Shown here piece by piece: positions 6,084 to 9,325 of a DNA stretch of 9,325 nt. The notes under the pieces are model-generated. The model saw nothing but the letters and a program-made list of their open reading frames with translations, did not search any database and was not told the DNA's origin. The translations under genes and the position numbers were made by a program. Origin of the DNA: Patescibacteria group bacterium (GTDB lineage: Bacteria > Patescibacteriota > Microgenomatia > UM-FILTER-40-11); the NCBI GenBank assembly GCA_023473205.1, contig JAMCYY010000023.1, forward strand, positions 1-9,325, given 5' to 3'. Each line of letters starts with the position of its first letter. Within the stretch, counting starts at the first letter, position 1.

Positions 6084-6302
6084 ATGTCGCAAAAAAAGCG
6101 GGGAGGGTTGTACGGGGCAGCAATGGCGCTGCCAACTGCACTGCCTTCTTTGATTGTACCCCTAGGGGTAGGAGGATGGATCCTCTTGATAGCAATGGTG
6201 CTATCGGGAGTTAAATTCCTCCTTGATGGGAAAGATCATGGATTGGAGGCTTCCGCATTCCTATGCGGAAGTATTTTGGCCTTCTTAACCATGATCTTCT
6301 AG
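6084..6302 (+). CDS. Small hydrophobic protein encoded in hairpin-rich DNA (72 aa)
   Basis: The start is firmly set by AAAGGAGGTG five bases before the ATG. The protein has a basic N-terminus (MSQKKRGG), a hydrophobic stretch of about residues 16-46 (PTALPSLIVPLGVGGWILLI then AMVLSGVKFLL), a polar turn DGKDHGLEA, and a second hydrophobic helix to the C-terminus (FLCGSILAFLTMIF). It is therefore likely a two-span membrane protein. I recognise no family. Base composition is clearly more GC-rich than neighbouring genes, and the coding DNA holds a series of perfect inverted repeats (see the structured-region entry). Strong promoter, Shine-Dalgarno and terminator suggest high expression as a single-gene unit. 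Holin-like peptide, bacteriocin-like peptide or structural membrane protein are all guesses. Confidence 0.7.
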   Translation: MSQKKRGGLYGAAMALPTALPSLIVPLGVGGWILLIAMVLSGVKFLLDGKDHGLEASAFLCGSILAFLTMIF

Positions 6303-6351
6303 CCCCACCCGGGGTGGGTTCACTGGCTTGCCAGTCCGGACCCACTCCGGA
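6116..6351 (+). other. Chain of perfect stem-loops spanning the 72-aa ORF and its 3' UTR
   Basis: In order: ggcagc/gctgcc (6116-6133); the 14-bp palindrome at 6157-6170 (tacccct/aggggta); gaggat/atcctc (6172-6185); gatagca/tgctatc (6188-6205); an outer stem joining 6232-6241 (aagatcatgg) to 6289-6298 (ccatgatctt), which encloses cttccgcat/atgcggaag (6250-6271); cccac/gtggg (6304-6318); actggc/gccagt (6322-6335); and tccgga/tccgga (6335-6351). Stems are 5-10 bp, without mismatches. Neighbouring genes show nothing like this density. It implies selection on RNA (or DNA) structure in addition to the protein. Confidence 0.7.
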
Positions 6352-6363
6352 ACCTTTTCCTTT
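6335..6363 (+). terminator. Terminator of the 6084 gene
   Basis: tccgga (6335-6340) pairs with tccgga (6346-6351) around cccac, followed by the pyrimidine-rich accttttccttt. The preceding hairpins (6304-6335) stack against it. The T-tract is interrupted by C, so strength is uncertain. Confidence 0.55.
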
Positions 6364-6368
6364 ATAAT
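6363..6368 (+). promoter_or_regulatory. -10 box placed for a leaderless dus mRNA
   Basis: TATAAT ends seven bases before the ATG at 6375, so transcription would start at or next to the start codon. No Shine-Dalgarno is present. No good -35 is visible; that region is occupied by the preceding hairpin. Confidence 0.35.
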
Positions 6369-6799
6369 ATCTTCATGTATAACTTCTGGCAAAAATTGAA
6401 AAAACCTCTTGTTGGCCTCGCCCCAATGGACGGCGTGACTGATTATCCAATGAGGCAAATTCAAGTCTCAGTGGCTAAACCTAATGTTTTGTATACAGAA
6501 TTTGTTTCAGCCGAAGGCTTTATCAGAAATTCCAAGGCTTTTAGCCAAAAGCTTTATTTTCAAGAAAATGAAAGGCCAATAATTGCCCAAATTTTTGGCT
6601 ATACCCCGGAAGCATTTGCAGAAACCATCAACCAGATAATCGAGATGGATTTTGATGGCATAGATCTGAACATGGGCTGTCCGGCAAGAAAAGTCTTAGG
6701 TAAGGGCGGGGGAGGGGCTTTAATTGGAAACTATAAACTGGCAGGAAAAATTATTGAAAAATCTTTAGAAGCCACCAAGGCAAATAATCCCTTTATTAT

Positions 6800-6893
6800 G
6801 GCAAATTTCAGCTGCTTGTGTAATTTCCGGCCAATTAACTTCTCCGCGGTGACCTTGTTTTAAAATCCGGGGAGTTAAATCAAAAAAAGATGG
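6800..6893 (-). other. Inverted central segment of dus
   Basis: Read on the minus strand without stops, this gives FSKPSFFDLTPRILKQG followed by HRGEVNWPEITQAAEICH, a continuous protein-like sequence matching the Dus 'KQGxxGxVNW' region. Breakpoints are approximate: the forward frame is Dus-like up to about the codons for KANNPF and again from about SHIYDLDG. No clear inverted repeats flank it. Confidence 0.65.
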
Positions 6894-6972
6894 TTTGGAA
6901 AAATCACATATCTATGATCTGGACGGAGTTTTAATTGGCCAAGCCGCATTAGGTAATCCCTGGGTTTTTTCT

Positions 6973-7022
6973 GCAAGGGGAGACCTTGCGGGCACGAAGT
7001 CCTGTACCGAATGGAACGGGAC
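6973..7022 (+). repeat. GC-rich double-hairpin insert in the 3' part of dus
   Basis: Two adjacent stem-loops: gcaagg (6973-6978) with ccttgc (6984-6989), and gtcctgt (6999-7005) with acgggac (7016-7022, one G-U pair). The stretch is about 60% GC in an AT-rich gene. It encodes ARGDLAGTKSCTEWNGTK, between the conserved NPWVF and EEILAIILRHAE blocks, where Dus proteins vary. It resembles a small mobile palindromic repeat rather than ordinary coding sequence. Confidence 0.45.
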
Positions 7023-7224
7023 GAAAGAAGAAATTTTAGCAATAATTTTGCGCCACGCAGAGCTTGTTTCTAAATTCTATTCACCTGATAGATTTGTCAC
7101 GATCTTAAAGCATTTTAGTTGGTATCCCCGTGAATTTAAAAACAGTAAAAAATTAAAAGTTGAACTTCTTAAAACCAGAAATTTAGATGAAGTAGAAAAA
7201 GTTCTAAAGGAATTTATTTAAATT

Positions 7225-7298
7225 TGGAGCGGGATACGGGAGTCGAACCCGTCTCTCCACCTTGGAAGGGTGGCGTTGAACCGCTCAACTAATCCCGC
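7225..7298 (-). tRNA. tRNA-Gly(TCC), CCA encoded
   Basis: Acceptor GCGGGAT pairs with ATCCCGC. The D-arm is GTTG/CAAC, the anticodon arm CCACC-CTTCCAA-GGTGG, and the T-arm ACGGG-TTCGACT-CCCGT. Discriminator T is followed by an encoded CCA (7227-7225). U33 is present and the anticodon is TCC. The 3' end is three bases from the dus stop, with the genes convergent. It is preceded by the hairpin leader at 7303-7553. Confidence 0.97.
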
Positions 7299-7302
7299 TC
7301 AT

Positions 7303-7327
7303 AAAAGAAAACCTATGGTTTTCTTTT
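7303..7327 (-). promoter_or_regulatory. Terminator-like hairpin immediately before tRNA-Gly
   Basis: A perfect 11-bp stem pairs aaaagaaaacc with ggttttctttt around a 3-nt loop. On the tRNA strand it ends in TTTT and is separated from the mature 5' end of tRNA-Gly by just ATGA. The same arrangement precedes tRNA-Arg. It could be an attenuator, a processing stem or an upstream transcript end. Confidence 0.65.
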
Positions 7328-7346
7328 AATAACTTTCCAAATTTGT
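7312..7346 (-). repeat. 35-bp block identical (inverted) to 8538-8572
   Basis: The minus strand here is base-for-base identical to plus 8538-8572. It runs from acaaatttgg through aagttattaa to the first arm of the pre-tRNA hairpin. In both places it links the last hairpin unit to the pre-tRNA hairpin. Confidence 0.9.
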
Positions 7347-7433
7347 ATTTTGTCGGATCTACATCCGTAACTTTCCGACAAAATGATTTTTAACCTATTC
7401 TAAAAACTCTTTACTTCCGATTGTCTTTATAAA
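7347..7433 (-). repeat. tRNA-Gly leader hairpin unit 2
   Basis: On the minus strand this starts TATAAAGACAATCGGAAGTA, then AAGAGTTTTTAGAATAGG, and ends in a hairpin pairing attttgtcgga (7347-7357 on plus) with tccgacaaaat (7374-7384). Inside the loop cggat (7354-7358) can instead pair with atccg (7363-7367), giving two mutually exclusive folds. It lies 122 bp from the matching position of unit 1. Confidence 0.7.
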
Positions 7434-7464
7434 AGGCTTCTTTCAAAAAATCTTCCTGTATTGT

Positions 7465-7553
7465 GTTTTGGCGGATCATCAAGCGATCCTTTCCGCCAAA
7501 ACAATTTATAACCTGTTTCTAAATCTCTTTACTTCTTTCCGTTTGTCTTTATT
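7465..7553 (-). repeat. tRNA-Gly leader hairpin unit 1
   Basis: On the minus strand this starts AATAAAGACAAACGGAAAG, then AAGTAAAGAGATTTAGAAAC and GGTTATAAATTG. It ends in a hairpin pairing gttttggcgga (7465-7475 on plus) with tccgccaaaac (7492-7502). As in unit 2 the loop is 16 nt, and an inner ggatc/gatcc pair offers an alternative fold. A degenerate further copy of the head (GACAACCGGAAATC) lies just after tRNA-Pro, near 7585-7598. Together the units fill the 307-bp space between tRNA-Pro and tRNA-Gly; no protein gene is credible there. Confidence 0.7.
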
Positions 7554-7605
7554 TGAAGGTTTCTTTTCAAAAATTTTCCTTCAGATTTCCGGTTGTCAGT
7601 TATTG

Positions 7606-7679
7606 TCGGGGATACTGGACTCGAACCAGCAGCCTCATGGTCCCAAACCATGCGCGCTAACCAATTGCGCCAATCCCCG
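7606..7679 (-). tRNA. tRNA-Pro(TGG)
   Basis: Acceptor CGGGGAT pairs with ATCCCCG, discriminator A. The D-arm is GCGC/GCGC, the anticodon arm CATGG-TTTGGGA-CCATG (anticodon TGG), and the T-arm GCTGG-TTCGAGT-CCAGT. The 74-nt length is normal. CCA is not encoded (ACAA follows the acceptor). Confidence 0.97.
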
Positions 7680-7681
7680 AA

Positions 7682-7747
7682 AAAGTGTTTACATACTAAG
7701 ATCTTCCAGGAAATAAAGTGTTTACACTTAAAAATTTTCCTGGAAAA
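7682..7747. repeat. 33-bp imperfect tandem duplication between tRNA-Pro and tRNA-Leu
   Basis: Two adjacent 33-bp units (7682-7714 and 7715-7747) both begin with aaagtgtttaca. Each then has a 10-bp variable core and ends in a ttcc(a/t)ggaaa-type palindrome. The second unit merges into the long palindrome at the tRNA-Leu 3' end. Confidence 0.65.
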
Positions 7748-7757
7748 TTTTTAAGTG
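7725..7757. terminator. 33-bp near-perfect palindrome overlapping the tRNA-Leu 3' end
   Basis: A 16-base arm at 7725-7740 (cacttaaaaattttcc) is perfectly complementary to 7742-7757 around a single central base. On the tRNA strand it follows, and includes, the discriminator and last acceptor base of tRNA-Leu. It may be a trailer or termination hairpin; the AT-rich stem contains its own U-tracts. Confidence 0.55.
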
Positions 7758-7837
7758 GTCGAGGCGGGAGTCGAACCCGCACGCCTTGTGAGCACAGCAT
7801 TTTAAGTGCTGCGTGTATACCATTCCACCACTCGACC
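7756..7837 (-). tRNA. tRNA-Leu(TAA)
   Basis: A class II tRNA, 82 nt. Acceptor GGTCGAG pairs with CTCGACC, discriminator A. The anticodon arm is CAGCA-CTTAAAA-TGCTG (anticodon TAA). It has a long variable arm and a T-arm GCGGG-TTCGACT-CCCGC. CCA is not encoded. The 5' end directly abuts the stop codon of the HNH gene. Confidence 0.96.
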
Positions 7838-8309
7838 TTAAGTTTTTTTCTTATTCCTTCCTCTATGCGTTAATTGTAGACTATGACAATTTGGACACAA
7901 TATTCTTAAATTTTCCAAACGGTTATCCTTGTTGTCACCATTAATATGATCAAGCTCTAAAGGAATTCTTCCATCAATAGCTTTTTCTGCCCAACCGCAA
8001 ATTTCACAACATTCATTTTTTAATTTGGCTAAAAACAATCTTTTTTAATTTGTGGCTTTGAAAATAACTATCTTTTTTTAAAATTTCTTCCAGCTTTAAA
8101 ATTGGTTTACCAATACCCTTAAGCCCTTTATTCCAGCATTGGCCTTTTAGAGTTGAACAATCAATATTATAAAGGTGCAAGTATTTTTTTATCTGTTTAT
8201 AATTGCCGCCCGCTTCCTTTAATCCTAAAAAATGGATTATTTGCCTAATGCTGGTTGATTTTTTAACAGCATTTTTCAGTTGGCTTTCAGTCCATCTGTG
8301 GCTGCGCAT
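7838..8309 (-). pseudogene. HNH endonuclease-type protein, frameshifted
   Basis: Two consecutive frames form one recognisable protein. The first (ATG 8309) carries RWTESQLKNAVKKSTSIRQI, GGNYKQIKKYLHLYNIDCS and a terminal FQSHKLKK. The second carries the HNH core: CEICGW, IPLELDHINGD and ENLRILCPNCHS, with both Cys pairs and the DH motif intact. The junction is a run of six A on the minus strand (8046-8041). Removing one A gives a continuous SHKLKRLFLAKLKNECCEIC. It is therefore a one-base insertion in a homopolymer: a true pseudogene, a transcript rescued by polymerase slippage, or a sequencing error. HNH proteins of this type occur scattered in CPR genomes; the target is unknown. There is no Shine-Dalgarno; TATGAT just before the ATG suggests a leaderless mRNA. 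The TAA ends exactly where tRNA-Leu begins. Confidence 0.85.
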
Positions 8310-8450
8310 TTATATCATAATTTTAAGCTATTTTGAGAAGGAATTCAACGCTACCCATTGAAGCTGTAAATTCTTATCAAAATTTAGTAAAATAGCTAGA
8401 AGCATAAATAGGTTTTAAAGTTATAAGGTTTATAAAGTAAGAAATTCTTT

Positions 8451-8537
8451 TATTAAAGACAACCGGCAAGAAGTAGGAAGGTTTTGGAAAAGATTATAAA
8501 TTGTTTGCAGGGCGCTTTGAGGAAGATCCTGCAAACA
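8451..8537 (+). repeat. tRNA-Arg leader hairpin unit, homologous to the tRNA-Gly leader
   Basis: It starts TATTAAAGACAACCGGCAAG, then AAGTAGGAAGGTTTTGG, ATTATAAATTG, and a hairpin pairing gtttgcagg (8503-8511) with cctgcaaac (8528-8536). An inner agga/tcct pair offers an alternative fold, as in the tRNA-Gly units. Upstream, 8310-8450 is AT-rich with no gene; I see no clear promoter there, only a 9-bp inverted repeat (agctatttt 8326-8334, aaaatagct 8389-8397). Confidence 0.7.
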
Positions 8538-8572
8538 ACAAATTTGGAAAGTTATTAAAAGAAAACCATAGG
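8538..8572 (+). repeat. 35-bp block identical (inverted) to 7312-7346
   Basis: This is the plus-strand counterpart of the block before tRNA-Gly. It connects the hairpin unit to the terminator-like hairpin before tRNA-Arg. Confidence 0.9.
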
Positions 8573-8607
8573 GACGTACCATCTGGTACATCCCATAGGT
8601 TTCTTTT
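8557..8607 (+). promoter_or_regulatory. Long terminator-like hairpin immediately before tRNA-Arg
   Basis: The arm aaaagaaaacc..gggacgtacca (from 8557) pairs with tggtacatccc..ggtttctttt (to 8607), with a few mismatches and a very short loop near 8580-8583. It ends in CTTTT, then CATGAC, then the tRNA 5' end. It is the longer cousin of the hairpin before tRNA-Gly. Confidence 0.65.
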
Positions 8608-8613
8608 CATGAC

Positions 8614-8689
8614 GCCGCTGTAGCTCAACGGATAGAGCAATTCCCCTCTAAGGAAGAGGTTGTAGGTTCGATTCCTACCAGCGGCACCA
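8614..8689 (+). tRNA. tRNA-Arg, probably TCT, with a C33 anticodon loop; CCA encoded
   Basis: Acceptor GCCGCTG pairs with CAGCGGC, discriminator A, then an encoded CCA (8687-8689). The D-arm GCTC/GAGC and T-arm GTAGG-TTCGATT-CCTAC are normal. The anticodon arm aligns as ATTCC-CCTCTAA-GGAAG, giving anticodon TCT but with C instead of the near-universal U at position 33, and an A-G mismatch at 27-43. Shifting the loop to restore U33 would give anticodon CTA but breaks the stem. Overall similarity is to bacterial tRNA-Arg. Confidence 0.88.
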
Positions 8690-8699
8690 AGCTAAGCCT

Positions 8700-8722
8700 G
8701 GTGTAAACACCTTAAATAATTT
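8700..8722 (+). terminator. Weak hairpin after tRNA-Arg
   Basis: GGTG (8700-8703) pairs with CACC (8708-8711) around TAAA, followed by TTAAATAATTT. The stem is short, so this is only a possible terminator. The GTGTAAACAC core is the reverse complement of the GTGTTTACAC motif near tRNA-Leu. Confidence 0.35.
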
Positions 8723-8723
8723 G

Positions 8724-8797
8724 GGTGGCCAACGGGAGTCGAACCCGCAACATTCTGCTCCACAAGCAGACACTCTAACCATTGAGCTATGGCCACC
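8724..8797 (-). tRNA. tRNA-His(GTG)
   Basis: Acceptor GTGGCCA pairs with TGGCCAC, with an extra 5' G (-1) opposite discriminator C, the tRNA-His identity element. The anticodon arm is TCTGC-TTGTGGA-GCAGA (GTG) and the T-arm GCGGG-TTCGACT-CCCGT. CCA is not encoded. It is convergent with tRNA-Arg. Confidence 0.97.
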
Positions 8798-8809
8798 ATT
8801 AATACATGT

Positions 8810-8818
8810 ATTTTACCA
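8810..8818 (-). promoter_or_regulatory. Possible extended -10 for tRNA-His
   Basis: On the minus strand TGGTAAAAT (8818-8810) fits an extended -10, placing a start about six bases before the tRNA. No good -35 is seen. The 12-bp palindrome aatacatgtatt (8801-8812) overlaps it. Confidence 0.3.
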
Positions 8819-8886
8819 AAATGAGAGAATAAATTCATGGAGAATTTAACAATGAAGCACTTACAGTATAAACAATGTAACAATCG

Positions 8887-9324
8887 TTATTGAACTTTAT
8901 ATACATATACGCTTCCTTTTTCCCCTTCAGGTTTCCAGTTGGGGAAAGTAAAGTAATTGGAGACAACTCTTGCCCCGGGTTTTAATTCAGACTGCAGTTT
9001 TTTTTCTAATGGCTCCATAAAGCTGGTAATCCAGTAGCCGGTAATTAAATCATAATCCGAAAGGTCAGCTAAAAAAAAATCCTGCAAATGGATATATGCT
9101 TTGCCTAAAAAACCCTCTTCTTCTTCAATTTTTTTCATGGCTTCTAAAGCCAATTTTGGTTCAATTTCAAAGCCATGGGCTTCAGCTCCTAAACGGGCAA
9201 GCTCAATTACAATCCGGCCGTCTCCGGATCCTAAGTCTGCCACTTTTTCTCCAGGCAGAACATGGGCAAGTTCAATCATGGTGTGGTTTCCCTCCGAAAA
9301 GAAAAAACGATCTGCATTGGCCAA
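8887..9324 (-). CDS. Class I SAM-dependent methyltransferase, N-terminus cut by the window edge
   Basis: Motif I is VADLGSGDGRIVIELA, followed by the acidic post-I strand HGFEIEP, a later LQDFFLADLSDYDLIT (motif II/III region), and LKPGARVVSNYFTFPNWKPE near the C-terminus. This order and the 'KPGxRVVS' signature resemble the small bacterial methyltransferases related to the FAM173/ATPSCKMT lysine methyltransferase group. Substrate cannot be told from sequence; a protein lysine is a guess. The frame is open to the right edge, and the first visible possible start (TTG at 9324) is probably not the real one because family members have ~20-40 residues before this point. It ends 89 bp from tRNA-His on the same strand. 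Confidence 0.82.
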   Translation of the reverse strand: MANADRFFFSEGNHTMIELAHVLPGEKVADLGSGDGRIVIELARLGAEAHGFEIEPKLALEAMKKIEEEEGFLGKAYIHLQDFFLADLSDYDLITGYWITSFMEPLEKKLQSELKPGARVVSNYFTFPNWKPEGEKGSVYVYKVQ

Positions 9325-9325
9325 C

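Larger units (their letters stand above)
6375..7221 (+). pseudogene. dus: tRNA-dihydrouridine synthase, disrupted by an internal inversion and deletion
   Basis: Dus enzymes use FMN and NADPH to reduce uridines in the tRNA D-loop. The N-terminal half (6375 to ~6800) is intact: APMDGVTDYPMRQ, IIAQIFGYTPEAF, and the catalytic-Cys motif DGIDLNMGCPARKVLGKGGG. The C-terminal part (from ~6895) has DLDGVLIGQAALGNPWVF, then FVTILKHFSWYPREF and a terminal DEVEKVLKEFI. Between them the forward frame becomes nonsense and stops at 6863. The reverse complement of roughly 6800-6890 reads FDLTPRILKQGHRGEVNWPE followed by ITQAAEICHNKG, which resembles the missing central Dus segment. About 248 aligned forward residues remain against a usual ~320, so material has also been lost. 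The TTG at 6895 is not a credible independent start. A second, in-frame insert-like stretch lies at 6973-7022. It is probably nonfunctional; an assembly error is the main alternative. Confidence 0.85.

Noticed and set aside
6895..7221. Independent 108-aa gene starting at TTG 6895
   Set aside because: It is the C-terminal part of Dus (DGVLIGQAALGNPWVF onward), with no start signal; kept as part of the pseudogene.
7468..7716. 82-aa plus-strand open frame
   Set aside because: It runs antisense through the tRNA-Pro gene and the leader repeat units and has no ribosome binding site.
8036..8050. Programmed -1 frameshift (A AAA AAG heptamer) in the HNH gene
   Set aside because: The heptamer is in the correct zero frame, but a -1 shift runs into TAG within four codons. 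The HNH frame needs +1 (or loss of one A), so classical -1 frameshifting does not explain it.
8557..8607. T-box riboswitch before tRNA-Arg
   Set aside because: The hairpin contains AGGGACGTACCA, faintly like the T-box AGGGTGGNACC, but only half the core matches. No specifier stem I is seen, and T-boxes control aminoacylation or amino-acid genes, not tRNA genes.
7303..8607. CRISPR array
   Set aside because: The repeated units are few, diverged, unevenly spaced and in opposite orientations beside tRNAs; no constant repeat with unique spacers and no cas genes.
8614..8689. Reading the plus-strand tRNA as an amber suppressor (anticodon CTA)
   Set aside because: Shifting the loop to place U at 33 gives CTA but introduces two C-A mismatches in the anticodon stem and a wrong spacing after the D-stem. 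The Arg alignment is better.
8692..8883. 63-aa minus-strand open frame
   Set aside because: It covers tRNA-His and its upstream region; its peptide contains a translated tRNA (AIAQWLECLLVEQNVAGSTPV), a common artefact.

Overview
The window looks like chromosomal DNA from a low-GC, gene-dense bacterium, most likely a Patescibacteria/CPR member of the Microgenomates type. This is inferred from a DUF5666-type protein, an HNH protein of a style I associate with CPR genomes, a short repeat encoding PSTGSGQ inside typA, and very tight packing with overlapping or abutting genes. TGA is used as a real stop (3525-3527), so code 25 is not in use. Lineage is inference; no rRNA is present.

Layout. 2-358 (+) is the 3' part of a DUF5666-type gene, followed by hairpins and a bidirectional terminator (467-496). 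497-1330 (-) is an uncharacterised polytopic membrane protein. A divergent region then starts a compact plus-strand operon, 1422-3970: a 55-aa single-span protein, a GlsB/YeaQ-like membrane protein, a double PRC-barrel protein, a nine-cysteine protein with two CxCPxCP modules, and two translationally coupled fasciclin (FAS1) proteins. It converges with zero spacing on typA/bipA (3971-5806, -). typA has a good extended -10 promoter and a terminator-like hairpin with eight U in its 5' leader.

6021-6360 holds a strong promoter, a perfect Shine-Dalgarno and a 72-aa hydrophobic ORF whose DNA is a nearly continuous chain of perfect hairpins. Next is a broken tRNA-dihydrouridine synthase (6375-7221), whose central segment reads as Dus protein only on the opposite strand.

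7225-8797 is a tRNA cluster: Gly(TCC), Pro(TGG) and Leu(TAA) on minus, Arg (probably TCT, with an abnormal anticodon loop) on plus, and His(GTG) on minus. A frameshifted HNH gene lies directly against the 5' end of tRNA-Leu. tRNA-Gly and tRNA-Arg are preceded by homologous leaders built from repeated hairpin units, an identical 35-bp block, and a terminator-like hairpin ending 4-6 nt before the mature tRNA. I regard these leaders as the best candidate for an undescribed regulatory or processing system. The window ends inside a SAM methyltransferase gene (8887-9324, -).

How the genes relate. The 1422-3970 operon appears to be one functional unit, perhaps related to envelope or stress, but no member has a known reaction. 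The rest is translation-related: TypA (ribosome GTPase), Dus (tRNA modification) and the tRNAs. Several genes show recent damage or insertion of small repeats (dus, HNH, typA).
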